Assembly: GCA_020205615.1 (NCBI GenBank)
Contig: CM035151.1
Span: 41,846,977 to 41,910,976, forward strand
Length of the DNA stretch: 64,000 bases
Source: Panax quinquefolius
Lineage: Eukaryota; Streptophyta; Magnoliopsida; Apiales; Araliaceae
Reading direction: 5' to 3'
Position numbers and translations under genes: made by a program. Shown here piece by piece: positions 44,766 through 57,739 of this stretch (positions within the stretch are counted from its first letter, which is position 1; the number at the start of each line of letters is the position of its first letter). The notes beneath the pieces are model-generated. The model worked only from the letters and a program-made list of their open reading frames with translations, made no database searches and was not told the DNA's origin.

Positions 44766-45141
44766 CTAGGGGTCAATGCTAAACTCACATATGTGAACAC
44801 ATATCCATGACATAATGCATACATCATGATAAATAACGATGATAAATGAAAATATGATGCAAGAAATAGAAAGCATTATACATACATTCCTAAATACATC
44901 ATAATCTAATACATCATCTCTATATACAACTGAAAATAAAAAGTACAGGGAAATGGGGCACAACCACCCAATATCTAATAGAGGCCTATCAAAAGATATA
45001 ACGAGAAATGGGGTACAGCCGCCTAATATCTAACAGAGGCCTATCAAAAGAGATAACGAGAAATCTATCAGAAGAAATCAATGATGTCCACATCATCCAA
45101 TCTATCCATCTACTGTAACTCATCCTGAGTCACTAAATATC
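44766..45141. other. Spacer between D and E, with a 55-bp duplication
   Basis: The 376 bp match no other part of the window. A 55-bp segment (44950-45004) is repeated at 45005-45059, with a third partial start at 45060. CTAGG at 44766-44770 is the probable target duplication of D. No ORF or RNA gene is supported. It may be older host or LTR sequence. Confidence 0.6.
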
Positions 45142-48050
45142 TGCCCCCAAAATTAGGTATACATCACCCATCTTGGGTCGCTAGATACATGGTACAGAAT
45201 TCAAATACAACTTAATAATACAACTGTCGTGTACAATACGACAAAACATAAACTGTGAGTTTGGATACAAATATTGTCTACTAGAGATTATACAAACTCA
45301 AAAAGAGTCCTCATTACAATTATTATCACACTATTTCACGTAATAGTGAGGACTACTAATGCACCATCTAGACCATCACTGCGTCCGCGACTAGTCCCAA
45401 ACCCACGTTCTCATTTCACAAGAGAAGTTGAAAGAAAGGGTGAGCTCAACTAGCCCAAAGAGGAAATATTATGACTAAAATAATGCAGAATATATTATCG
45501 TTAGCCTTCAACAATGTTAAACTGATAAAATATAATAAATATCAAGCTTAAGCTGCAATGAACAAGCAATCCATTAAAAGAGTCAAGTAGAGAATGAAAT
45601 CTACTATCTTTTATGATTTAAAAGGTTTTCATCACTTTTATTTTGGGACTCGACTTAATAAATAACCCACATCATCGAATCACCCCGCACTCATCGCCAA
45701 GGATATTCTCTAGTATCACGACCACAATTATCCATGCACTACGAGCCAAGAATATTTGTGTATTCAATAATGGTCATGATCATGCCAACAATCTGTCCAT
45801 CAATGCTCTCTACGTACAATGAGGACTTTTTCCACATCATTTGTAACATTACGGCCATGATTACAAGAATAATCCCTAGTCATAATCATCATACCAAGTC
45901 CATCTATGCACTATAGGCCACAGATGACTTTCAACAAAATATAAACATGAGGATGATGACAATGATATAAGAATTCAATAAAACAAGTTCAAGAATTAAT
46001 TTATCCAGAACTAATAACGCCCAAATTGTCAACATGATCTTCGCTTTGTAGAGTAAAATTCAAGAATGCTTAGAAGAATATTTCCATGAAAAGATTTGGA
46101 TGAAGCGTAAATATCAAGGATATTCCACTAATTTCATGGAGTATAGAAGTCAAAACTTTAAACAACCGAGTATAATAAGGAATGGAATAACAAAAGAAAT
46201 CACCATGTATGCGGTACTGAGACAGATAAAAGTTATTCAATAGAATACTAATAATGACGGAATCAGTCCCACAGAAAACGCATGCATGTGATATATTCAA
46301 ATGTAATAATAATAAAAATGGAACCAGTCCCATGAAAATGCATGTATACATGATATTCCAATAGAATAATAAAGAGAATTAATCAGGTGTAAAACGCATG
46401 CATGTGATATATTCCAAATGTAATAATAAAGATGGAATAATAGAAGAATGTCACCAAGTATAGGGTAGCCCGCGTATACAGGTTATTCCAACAGAAATAT
46501 AAAGAATGGAATAATAGAAGTTCTCTTCATGAATACAAAAGAAATAATACTCCCTACAAGTACAACAAATAATATTCCCTACCTTAGAAAATCTGGATAC
46601 TAGAATAGTGAGGTAGCAGACTTCTCTTCTTCTTTCTATAATTTCTCTCTATAATAATAGCTCTAAAGCTTTTGTGAATTGGTGAGAAATGAAGGAAGAA
46701 TGAGCTTCTATTTATAGAAAAATATAGTTTCGATAATTGCACGTTTTGGGGCTTGAAAAATTATAGTACAATACATCCAACTTTTCCTTTATTTTTAATT
46801 TAGTCATGGAAGTATTATTAAACTTGCACCACCTCCCCTAATAGTAAATAATGTGATTCAATATTAAATTATGTGAATCAATAGTTCTAGACATGTGAAA
46901 ATTCAAATTACAGTATAGTACATCCATCTATACCTCTATTTTTAACTTAGTCATGCAAGTATTATCAATCTTGCACCAACTCCCTTAATAGTAACAAGAA
47001 TGTGAAACAATAGTATACACATGTGAACAAATAGTTATAATCATGTGAAATAATAGTAATCAATTGCTCATTTATGGGTTAAATAATTCATTGGGTCAAT
47101 ATAACCTCCAGACATCAATTATTATCGAAATAATTGTCGATTTTCACTAACACAAATAATTCCAACACAATGAAACCATTTTTATCAAACATATAAAATT
47201 TGAAATTTTGAAGTTTGACTTTTCCTGAAAAAGTCAACTGTTGACTTTTTGACCAAATACTGAATTCCGGAAAATTTTGTGTTTATAGACTATTTTTACT
47301 AATTTCATCGTTTCGGACTCAAATATCACGTCCGCGTCTCCAAATTCAACTCTAAACACAACTTCAATTTTAATAACATTCATCATTAATATTATAACTC
47401 ACAATATTTATCAACCTGGTCGTTCCCAGGAAAGAGGGGGCTTTCCAATAAGGATTTCTCCCTATTGGCACGCAATTAGGTGACCAAACCTCTCATTGAC
47501 AGAACTTCTAGACATTATAAATATTGCAATTTAATAATATGAATAACTTTGTCGTCTCAATTATTGATTTAATAAAATAACATATTATGCAGATGATACT
47601 ATGACAATAATCGAATCAATAATACGAGAGATATGATGCAGCAATTACTGTAGCAATAATTGAGTATAACTGTGTGACTTCTCACGTAAGCATCAATAAT
47701 CAATACTGTGTGCTACAATGCAACCATGCGTATTACTGTACTTTTACTACCGGGTAGTTCAACAGTTAACGGTAAAACTTTCGCCGTTATTTTTATATAG
47801 TATTTTTGTCGTTTTCTTAATCCAATAATAATTCCGTTGTGGGGGTCCACCAATGATTGTGCCGTTGTAGGAATATTCCCTGTTATAACGAATATTCCTC
47901 GACCAATCGAATATTATATAACAACTTACATACTTTGCAAAATTTGTAAATATTACCCACAACTATAACATTATATCAAATCCACACCATAATATTCAAA
48001 AATATATTTCGAGAAAATTTAATCTTTATTCAAAAAGTTAGGGTCTTGCA
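45142..48050 (-). mobile_element. Element E, terminal 3' LTR
   Basis: This 2909-bp LTR on minus runs from TGCAAGACCC (48050) to GGGGGCA (45142). The TATA box on minus is at 46709-46716. The upstream part is of the D type. The plus-strand phrase 'gtcaacngttgactttttgacc' near 47235-47260 is a short imperfect inverted repeat conserved at 55115-55140. Confidence 0.88.
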
Positions 48051-48061
48051 ACCTCCTCTTC

Positions 48062-48560
48062 TTATGAAATTTTGTCCTCGAAATTAGGGTGCGTACCTGG
48101 TATGTCGAAGAGGTAAGGATATCTTGATTTCATCTCAGATTCTAACTCCCAGGTCATTTCTTCAACATCGTGGTTTCTCCATAAATCTTTGACTTGAGGT
48201 ATAACCTTGGAGCGTAGAATATGATCCTTTTCATCCAAGATTTTAACAGGTAACTCTTCATACGTTAGATCTTCCTCTATCTCGTCTGGTTCTAATTCAA
48301 TAATGTGGTTCGGGTCTTTCACATATTTACGTAACATAGATATGTGAAAAACGTTATGAACACGAGACATACATGACGGTAAAGTGAGTCTATACGCCAC
48401 AGTTCCTACTCGATCGAGGATTAAAAATGGGCCAATGAATCGAGGGTTGAGCTTTCCTCTCTTTCCAAATCTCGTAACTCCCTTCCATGGAGCAACACGT
48501 AATAACACATGATCTCCAATATCGAATTCCACGTCCTTTCGATAAAGATCAGCATAACTC
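48062..48560 (-). pseudogene. Element E integrase C-terminus and chromodomain (unit 2)
   Basis: The open frame 48532-48062 (156 aa) covers MEFDIGDHVLLRVAPWKGV, LNPRFIGPFLILDRVGTVAY, FHISMLRKYVKDPNHI, then EDLTYEELPVKILDEKDHIL and DLWRNHDVEEMTWELESEM. The GPF/Y motif and chromodomain are complete, better kept than in D. A stop just upstream separates it from the core at 48575-48766. Confidence 0.87.
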
Positions 48561-48574
48561 TTTTGTCGATCTTG

Positions 48575-50275
48575 TTAGGTTTTGATACATTGTCGAATTG
48601 TTTGAACCTTTTCCGTAGTCATACGTACTAACTCCAGTCCCAACAATGTTGCTTCACCCACCTTATCCCAGCATACTGGAGAACAACACTTTCTTCCATA
48701 CAACGCCTCAAATGGAGCCATGCCAATACTTGCTTGATAACTGTTGTTGTAGGAAAACTCCACCAATGGTAGGAACTTATCCCAACTTCCTTTGAAGTCA
48801 AGGACACAGAGTCTTAATAGATCTTCAAGAGTTTGAATGGTCCTCTCCGACTACCCGTCCGTCTGAGGATGATATGTCGAGCTAAATCGTAAATCCGTGC
48901 CCATAGCTTTTTGCAAACTAACCCAAAATCTTGAAGTGAATCTTGGGTCTCGATCAGAAACTATGGATACTGGCATACCATGAAGTCTTACAATCTCATT
49001 TATGTACATACAAGCAAGACGTTCAAGTGTATAAGTTTCTCGTATAGGTAGGAAATGAGCAGACTTTGTCAATCTATCAACAATGACCCAAATTACATCT
49101 ATGCCTTGAGAAACCTTAGGAAGACCAGTAACGAAATCCATAGTAATGTGTTCCCATTTCCATTCTGGAATTTCAAGTGGTTGCAATGGACATTTTGGTA
49201 CTTGATGCTCCGCCTTGACTCGTTGACAAGTTAAACACCTTGAGATAAACTCTACTATCTCTCTCTTCATATTGCTCCACCAAAATGTATGTCGAAGATC
49301 ACGATACATTTTGGTACTCCCAGGATGGATTGCAAACGGTGTGTTGTGCGCCTCCATCATGATTTTATACTTTAAATCAGGGTTGTTAGGAATACAAAGT
49401 CTGGAGTTGACTCGAAGTATTCCTTCCTCATCGATTCTTGCTTCCGACATAACACCTTCTTGCACTTTCTTCTTCATACGCATTAGCTCCAGGTCTATAA
49501 CTTGAGCAGCTTTAACTTTATCGATTAAAGTCGGTTCTACTCGTATGTTTTCCATCATCATGTGGGTCCATGGAGTCTTTATCTCTAACTCCATCCTTTG
49601 CAAGTCATACAAAATGGGCATTTGCGTTGACAATATTGCACTCGTACCCGCATATGATCTTCTACTCAGTGCGTCAGCTACCACGTTCGCTTTTCCAAGA
49701 TGGTATTGGATGGTATGATCATAATCTTTCAATAGTTCAAGCCAACGTCGTTGTCGCATGTTGAGTTCCTTTTGGGTGAAGAAATATTTGAGGCTTTTAT
49801 GATCCGTGTAGATCTCCACCTTCTCTCCATACAGGTAATTCCTCCAAATCTTAAGCGCAAAAACTACAGCTGCTAACTCTAGATCATGAGTAGGGTAATT
49901 CCTCTCATATTCTTTGAGTTGTCGTGAGGCATAGGCTATGACTTTCCCATGTTGCATGAGAACACATCCTAACCATTTGCCTAAAGCATCACTGTAGATG
50001 ACAAATCCCTCCGAGCCAGATGGTATTATCAGAGCAGGTGCTAAAATAAGTCTCCTCTTGAGTTCTTGAAAACTCTTCTCACATTCCTCACTCCAACCGA
50101 ACTTTGTATCTTTTCGAGTCAGCTGAGTTAATGGAGTAGCGATTCGAGAAAATCCTTCCACGAATCTCCGATAATAACCAGCTAATCCGAGAAAGCTACG
50201 ACTTTGATTCCATCGATTTAGGTTGCTCCCAGCTTTGAATAGCTTCAATCTTTGCTGGGTCAATAGATATTCCAT
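48575..50275 (-). pseudogene. Element E RNase H and integrase (unit 2), nearly intact
   Basis: The frame 50275-48851 (474 aa) carries the RT connection ([20 protein letters not shown]) and RNase H ([38 protein letters not shown]). The integrase HHCC domain ([29 protein letters not shown]) and the core ([35 protein letters not shown]) follow. It stops at YHPQTDG*SERT, one codon before the catalytic Glu region, a CAG-to-TAG type change. The next piece (48766-48575) has SYNNSYQASIGMAPFEALYG. Both catalytic Asp residues are present. Reading beyond that stop would give almost the full core. Confidence 0.87.
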
Positions 50276-51074
50276 GACTTGATATCACGTGCCCAAGGAA
50301 TGCAACTTTCTCAAGCCAGAACTTGCATTTCTTCAACTTGGCATATAGCTTGTTTTCACGAAGCTTTTGGAGTATCAGCCTCAACTGTTGCTCATGATCT
50401 TCATGGCTTTTGGAATATATGAGGACGTCGTCAATAAAGACGACAACAAAATGTTCCAAATATTCCTCGAATACTCGGTTCATCGTATCCATGAAGGCAG
50501 CAGGAGCATTAGTCAATCCAAAAGACATGACTAAGAATTCATAATGCCCGTCATTAGAAGTTTACGAAGGGTCTTAGGAATATCCTCAGTTTTAACCTTT
50601 AGCTGATGATATCCAAAACGAAGATCGATCTTTGAAAAAAAATTGTGCTCCTTTTAACTGATCAAACAGGTCATCAATACGTGGCAATGGGTACCTATTT
50701 TTGATGGTGACATGATTCAACTCCCGATAATCAATACAAAGTCGCATACTCCCATCTTTCTTCTTCACAAATGTAATAGAGCACCCCAAGGAGACGTATT
50801 TAGGGCGAATGAAACCAATGTCCAACAATTTACGCAATTGGGTCTTTAACTCACGAAGTTCAATAGGAGCCATTCGATATGGGGCTTTGGAAATGGGTTT
50901 TGTACCAGGTTCAAGGTCGATACAAAATTCAACTTCACGCTCTGGGGGTAGGCCAGGAAGTTCTTTAGGGAATACGTTAGGAAATTTATTAACAATAGAA
51001 ATATCCTTCAAAGTTGACGTATTTTTGTTTAAATCCATGACATGAGCTAAGAAAGCTTGACATCCGTTTTTCAA
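50196..51074 (-). pseudogene. Element E reverse transcriptase (unit 2)
   Basis: Frame 51074-50592 has the linker [20 protein letters not shown] and [20 protein letters not shown], then [19 protein letters not shown]. It is lost at GAQFFFKD through an A-run insertion. Frame 50528-50196 resumes with [17 protein letters not shown], catalytic [10 protein letters not shown] and [16 protein letters not shown] further shift joins it to 50275-48851. Confidence 0.85.
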
Positions 51075-51137
51075 TAAACGAATAGCTTTATGGCTTGAGA
51101 TGACCGTGATTGATTTTAATGGTTAGGTCGCTTGAAT

Positions 51138-51590
51138 TCACATAATAGGTTTATTAGGACTATGAAAGCTAACAATCTTACGAAAACAATCAATTTTAGC
51201 ATGATGAGTAGTTAACCAATCAATCTTTAGAATCACGTCAAATGCAAGTATTTTTAAGGAGATAAGATCGACAGGTAACGTGCGGTTACCGATTTGAATC
51301 AAACAAGACTTATAAATAGTGGATGTAATGAAGGTTTCTCTTAATGGAGCTTCAACAGATAAGTCAAAGTCTAATTTCTCTGGAGTCAAATTTAAACGTT
51401 GAGCGCAAGTAGGAGAAACAAAAGAATGGGTAGAACCGGTACCAAATAAGGTATAGACTTCACTAGAGTTTATGATAAGCTTACCCGTGATAACCTCGTT
51501 TGGGTTCCTTGCTTTCTGGGAGGTCACAACAAACGCTCTCCCTTGCACTACCGGCTTTGACTTTTCTGGGATGGCCTTTGGTGCCTCCAT
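51138..51590 (-). pseudogene. Element E retropepsin with altered active site (unit 2)
   Basis: The 150-aa open frame begins MEAPKAIPEKSKPVVQGRAF and has TLFGTGSTHSFVSPTCAQRL, then LAFDVILKIDWLTTHHAKI. The active-site Asp is Gly, exactly as in C. Unlike in D, the frame is otherwise open through the whole domain. Confidence 0.85.
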
Positions 51591-51599
51591 CCTAGCTGA

Positions 51600-52703
51600 A
51601 TTTTTCTTCGGTGAACGACAAAATCAAGCTAACAGACCTTCCCTTCCACAATTATAACATGTTTTGGATGGCATCGCAAATTTTGGACTGATGTGTCCCT
51701 CCCCTCCGCATTTGAAGCATATGATAGGTGGTCGTTCTCCTTCCTTAACAACGGGTGCTGGTGCTGACATCTTTCCATCATTGTTGAATCTCATTTTCTT
51801 GAAATGTCCATTTTTATTGTGTTGGCTATGATTACCACCGAAGTGGTTACCATTTCTGGCATGTTGATTCCCTCCACGCTTGTTGTCACCGTTTCGATGA
51901 CTGTTACCACTTGTATTTTCATTCTGCCGGCTGCTTTCTCTTGGTTGTGTTGACTCGTTATCGCGCTCCAATAACTATGCCCTATTTACAACATCTGAAT
52001 ACAAACACAGTTTATGAGAAATAAGATATTGACGTATCTTTGGTTTCAAGCCTCTTAAAAAACATCGCATCATTCATTCCTCATTATCGACCAAATGGGA
52101 TGTAAACCGGGATAACTCCACAAATTTAGCTTCGTATTGCAACACGGTCATATTGTTTTGCTACAACTTGATAAACTCCACCTCTTTCATGTGATGAATA
52201 CTTTCGGGAAAGTACTTGTCGTTGAATATCTCTTGGAACTTCTCCCAAGACATCTTGAGTGTGTCGAAATTTGGTTACATTTTACTGATTTCCACCGATG
52301 AATCGCCTCTTTCACGCAACATGAAGGTGGCGAAGGGAACCTTTTACTCCTCGGAGAATCCCAAGACATCAAATATCTTGGTGATCTGCTTTATCCATGC
52401 TTCAGCCTTAAGTGGTTTTGGCTCTCCAATAAACTCCTGTGGTCCCAGCTCCTTGAACTGTTTAGCGGTAACTATCTAAGAGTTTCCAATGTTTCCACCT
52501 ACATTTTGGACAGGATCCGCTCTCGCCTGATGTTGCATGAATTGCATAAAGCCTCTGAACATTCCATCGTTCATCATTTGGTCAGTGTTGTTGTTTACAT
52601 GAGGATTGTGGCCTTCCAGATGCACATTATTCTGATTGTTGATCTGTGGAGACTCAACGGTCTCTTGTGCTCCATTGCTATTCTCAATATTCTCGGATGC
52701 CAT
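51600..52703 (-). pseudogene. Element E gag (unit 2)
   Basis: The start ATG is at 52703 (MASENIENSNGAQETVESP). N-terminal FRGFMQFMQHQARADP runs to a stop near 52476. The capsid region is frame-broken (52187-52372 and onward). The Asn-rich linker and two knuckles are in 51971-51624: CFKCGGEGHISPKF (last Cys lost) and CYNCGREGLLA (His lost). Confidence 0.83.
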
Positions 52704-52870
52704 TTTCAAATACTGCCACAAAACAAGGGTTAATTGACATGCAACATATTATCCATATACCCTGACCAACCAATTAAATACCAAGTAAACTTAGGTAGGT
52801 CATACTAGCGAAGGAATTCCCCGTCTCTCCCCTCCTAGTTCTAGTCTCACATCTTAGCGAGGATCATATC

Positions 52871-52890
52871 CTAAGCTTTGATATTAACTA
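52871..52890 (-). promoter_or_regulatory. Primer binding site of element E (unit 2)
   Basis: On minus TAGTTAATATCAAAGCTTAG follows the LTR. The usual TTGGTATC has become TTAATATC, two G-to-A changes in the site. Confidence 0.72.
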
Positions 52891-55800
52891 TGGCGCCCCT
52901 CAAAATAGGTATACATCACCTATTCCGAGTCGTCAAATACATGGTACAGAATACAAATACAACTTAATTATACAACTATCGTGTAAAGTACGACAAAACA
53001 TAAGCTGTGAGTTTTAATACAAATATTGTCGTTTAGACAATATACAAACTCAAATTCAATATTATTACATTTATTTTCCACTATTTCACTGAATAGTGAG
53101 GACTACTAATGCTATCATTTGGTCCGTCACTCCATTCCCCGACTAGTCCATGCTACGTTCTCATTTCCTGAAGAGAACAATAAAAGTAAAAGGGTGAGCT
53201 CAACTAGCCCAGTAGGAAATATTATGACTAAGATAATACAGAATATATTATCGTTAGCCTTCAACAGTGTTAAACTGATACAATATAATAACCATCAAGT
53301 TTAACTACAACGGAATAAGAAATTCATTAAAAGTGTCAAGTAGAGAATAAAATCTACTATCTTTTATGATTTAGAAGGTTTTTCATCACTTTTATCGCTG
53401 GGACTCAGCTTAATAAATAATCCACATCATCAAATCACCCCTACACTACGACCAAGGATATTCTTTAATATCACGACCATAATTATATATGCACTACGGG
53501 CCAAGAATATTTGTGTATTCAATAATGGTCATGATCATGCCAACAACTGTCCATCAATGTTCTACGGGCCAATGAGGACTTTTTTCACATCATTTGTAAC
53601 ATTACGGTGATGATTACACCGAATAATCCCTTGTCATAATCATACCAAGTCCATCTATGCACTATAGGCCACATATGACTTTCAACAAAATATAAACATG
53701 AGGATGATGACAATGATATAAGAATTCAATAAAAACAAGTTCAAGAATTAATTTATCCAGGAACTAATAACGTTCAAATTGTCAACATGATACTGCTTTG
53801 TAGAGTAAAATTCAAGAATGCTCAGAAGAATATTTCCATGAAAAGATACTGGATGAAGCGCAAATATCAAGGATATTCCACTAATTTTATGGAGTATAGA
53901 AGTCCAAACTTTAACCAACTTAGTATAATAAGGAATGGAATAACAAAAGAAATCACCATGTATGCGGTGCCAGATATACAAAAGTTATTCCAACAGAATA
54001 CTAAATAATGGAACCGTGTCAAAGCGAAATTCAAGACATGACAGGATGTTCAACAGAATAATAAAGAATGAAATAACAACAAAAATCACCACCATGCATG
54101 CGATTGCATGGACGAGTTATTCAATGAATACTAATAAGGAAGGAATCGTGTCTGCGTAAAACGCATGCATACAAGATATTACAATGTAATAATAATAAAG
54201 ACGGAACCAGTCCCGTAAAATGCATGTACATGATATTCCAATGTAATAATAAAGCGAATGATCAGTCCGTAAAAAGAAACGCATGCATGTGATATTCCAA
54301 TGTAATAATAAAGATCGAATAATAGAAAAATGTCACCAAGTATAGGGTAGCTCGGCATGATCTGAGTTATTCAATGTAATTATAAAGAATGGAATAACTG
54401 AAGTTCTCTTCATGAATACAAAAGAAATAATACTCCCTACTAGTACAACAAATAATATTCCCTACCTTAGAAAAACTGGATACTAGAATAATGAGGTAGC
54501 AGACTTCTCTTCTTCTTTCAATAATTTCTCTCTATAATAATCGCTCTAAAGCTTTTGTGAATTGGTGAGAAATGAAGGAAGAATGGGCTTCTATTTATAG
54601 AAAAATATAGTTTCGATAATTGCATGTTTTGGGGCTCAAAAAATTACAGTACAATACCTGCAACTTTTCCTTTATTTTTAATTTAGTCATGGAAGTATTA
54701 TCAAACTTGCACCACCTCCCCTAATAGTAAATAATGTGATTCAATAGTAAACTATGTGAATCAATAGTTCTAGACATGTGAAAATACGAATTAAAGTATA
54801 GTACATCCATCTATACCTCCATTTTTAACTTAGTCATGCAAGTATTATCAATCTTGCAGCAACTCCCCTAATAGTAACAAGAATTTGAAACAATAATATA
54901 CACATGTGAATAAATAGTTATAATCATGTAAAATAATAGTAATCAATTGCTTATTTATCCGGTTAAATACCCGATTAGTCAATATAACCTCTAGACATCA
55001 ATTATTATCGAAATAATTGTCGATTTTCACTAACACAAATAATTCCAACACAATGAAACCATTTTTATCAAAATTTTAAATTTTGAAATTTCAAAGTTTG
55101 ACTTTTCCTGAAAAAGTCAACTTTTGACTTTTTGACCAAATAGTGAATTTTGGAAAATTTTGTGTTTATAGATTATTTTTACTAATTTCATCGTTCCGGA
55201 CTCAAATATCACGTCCGCGTCTCCAAATTTAACTCCGAACACAATTTAATTTAAATAACATTCATCATTAATATTATAACTCACAATATTTATCAACCAG
55301 GTCGTTCCCAGGAAAGATGGGGCTTTCCAATAAGGATTTCTCCCTATTGGCGCGCAATTAGGTGACCAAACCTCTCCTTGATAGAACTTCTAGACATTGT
55401 AAATATTGCAATTTAATAATATGAATAGCTTTGTCGTCTCAATTATTGATTTAATAAAATAACATATTATGCAGATGATACTATGATAATAATCGAATCA
55501 ATAATATGAGAGATATGATTCAGCAATTACTGTAGCAATAATTGAGTATAACTGAGTTACTTCTCACGTAAGCATCAATAATCAATACAGTGTGCTACTA
55601 TGCAACCACGCGTATTACTGTACTTTATTACCGGGTAGTTCAATAGTTAACGGTAAAACTTCCACCGTTATTTTCATAAAGTATTTTTGTCGTTTTCTCA
55701 ATTCGATAATAATTCCGTTGTGGGGGTCCACCAATGATTGTGCAGTTGTACGAATATTCCCCGACCAATCGAATATTATATAACAACTTGCGTACTTTGC

Positions 55801-55912
55801 AAAATTTGTAAATATTACCCACAACTATAACATTATATCAAATCCACACCATAATATTCAAAAATATATTTCGAGAAAATTTAATCTTTATTCAAAAAGT
55901 TGGGGTCTTACA
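52891..55912 (-). mobile_element. Element E, central LTR
   Basis: This 3022-bp LTR on minus runs from TGTAAGACCCC (55912) to GAGGGGCGCCA (52891). The TATA box on minus is at 54592-54599. It is the same LTR type as 45142-48050. It is preceded by a purine tract (55913-55926) and followed by a primer site, so it is shared by two units. Confidence 0.88.
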
Positions 55913-57611
55913 ACCTCCCTTCTTAGGAAATTTCGTCCCCGAAATTAGGTGCGACACTGGTATGTCGAAGAGGTAAGGATATCTTGATTTCATCTCAGAT
56001 TCTAACTCCCAGGTCATATCTTCCACATCGTGGTTTCTCCATAAAACTTTAACTTGAGGTATAACCTTGGAGGGTAGAATATGATCCTTTTTATCCAAGA
56101 TTTTAACAGGTAACTCTTCATACTTTAAATCTTCCTCTATCTCGTCTGATTCTAATTCAATAATGTGGTACGGGTCTTTCACATATTTACGTAACATAGA
56201 TATGTAAAAAACGTTATGAACACGAGACATACATGGCGGTAAAGCGAGTCTATACACCACAATTCCTACTCGATCGAAGATTAAAAATGGGACAATGAAT
56301 CGAGGGTTGAGCTTTCCTATCTTTCCAAATCTCGTAACTCCCTTCCATGGAGCAACACGTAATAACACATGATCTCCAATATCGAATTCCACCTCCTTTC
56401 GATGAAGATCAACATAACTCTTTTGTCAATCTTGTGAGGTTTTTATACATTGTCGGATCGTTTGAATCTTTTTCCGTAGTCATACGTACCAACTCTGGTC
56501 CCAACAACGTTGCTTCATCCACCTCATCCCAGCATACTAGAGAACGACACTTTCTTCCATACAACGCCTCAAATGGAGCCATGCCAATAATTGCTTGATA
56601 ACTGTTGTTGTAGGAAAACTCCATCAATGGTAGGAACTTATCCCAACTTCCCTTGAAGTCAAGGACATAGAGTCTTAATAGATCTTCAAGAGTTTGAATG
56701 GTCCTCTCCGATTCGCCTCGTCGTCTCGAGGATGATATGCCGAGCTAAATCGTAAATTCGTGCCCATAGCTTTTTGCAAACTAACCCAAAATCTTGAAGT
56801 GAATCTTGGGTCTCGATCAGAAACTATGGATACTGGCATACCATGAAGTCTTACAATCTCGTTTATGTATATACGAGCAAGAAGTTTAAGTGTATAAGTT
56901 TCTCGTATAGGTAGGAAATGAGCAGACTTGGTCAATCTATCAACAATGACCCAAATTGCATCTATGCTTTGAGAAACCTTGGGAAGACCAGTAACGAAAT
57001 CCATAGTAATGTGTTCCCACTTCCATTCTGGAATTTCAAGTGGTTGCAATGGACATTTTGGTACTTGATGGTCTTCTTTGACTCGTTGACAAATTAAACA
57101 CCTTGAGATAAACTCTGCTATCTCTCTCTTCATATTGCTCCACCAAAATGTATGTCGAAGATCACGATACATTTTGGTACTCCCAGGATGGATTGCAAAT
57201 GGTGTGTTGTACACCTCCATCATGATTTTATACTTTAAATCAGGGTTGTTAGGAACACAAAGTCTGGAGTTACCTTGAAGTATTCCTTTCTCATCAATTC
57301 TTGCTTCCGGCATAGCACCTTCTTGCACTTTCTTCTTTATACGCATTAGCTCCAAATCTATAGCTTGAGCAGCTTTAACTTTATCGATTAAAGTCGGTTA
57401 TACTCATATGTTTACCATCATCATGTGGGTCCCTATAGTCTTTATCTCTAACTCCATCATTTGCAAGTCATACAAAATGGGCCTTTACGTTGACAATATT
57501 GCACTCGTACCCGCATATGATCTTCTACTCAGTGCGTCAGCTACCACGTTCGCTTTTCTAGGATGGTATTGGATAGTATGATCATAATCTTTCAATAGTT
57601 CAAGCCAACAT
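55913..57611 (-). pseudogene. Element E unit 1 remnant: RNase H end to chromodomain
   Basis: The integrase HHCC and core lie in 57355-56675 ([64 protein letters not shown]). SYNNSYQAIIGMAPFEALYG is in 56627-56409. GDHVLLRVAPWKGVT to the chromodomain KVLWRNHDVEDMTWELESEM is in 56392-55930. The YHPQTDGQ region is disrupted (YHPRDDEANRRG). At 57611 the pol sequence (SSF..., 'caagccaacatcg' on plus) is joined abruptly to LTR sequence. Confidence 0.87.
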
Positions 57612-57694
57612 CGTAATATTCAAATCCACACCATAATATTCAAAAATATATTTCGAGAAAATTTAATCTTTATTCAAAAAGTTGGGGTCTTACA
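57612..57694 (-). mobile_element. Element E, 83-bp LTR-start fragment
   Basis: It is nearly identical to 55830-55912, the first bases of the LTR on minus with the TGTAAGACC terminus. The break at 57611/57612 marks a deletion of the rest of this LTR, gag, PR and RT of unit 1. Confidence 0.85.
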
Positions 57695-57739
57695 CCTGGA
57701 TGGTCTTATGATACGGTTCTACAGATGTCTTCATCTACC

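Larger units (their letters stand above)
45142..57694 (-). mobile_element. Element E: partly deleted tandem Ty3/gypsy chromovirus
   Basis: Read on the minus strand from 57694, it has 83 bp of LTR start, a break, the RNase H end to chromodomain of a first unit (57611-55913) and a full LTR (55912-52891). A full internal region (52890-48051) and a final LTR (48050-45142) follow. This is LTR-INT-LTR-INT-LTR, as in the A tandem, with most of the first LTR and the 5' internal part of unit 1 deleted. The far termini TGTAAGACCCC (57694) and ...GGGGGCA (45142) are present, the latter shortened by about 7 bp. The flanks do not show a matching 5-bp duplication. Confidence 0.85.

Noticed and set aside
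45137..45141. Target-site duplication for element E
   Set aside because: The bases before 45142 (aaatatc) do not match those after 57694 (cctgg). The left LTR end is also shorter than usual, so no duplication can be claimed.
47235..47260. Inverted repeat with GTCAAC/GTTGAC as a W-box pair or operator
   Set aside because: W-box cores (TTGAC) do occur here in the E LTRs, but the hexamer is short and common, and there is no supporting context.
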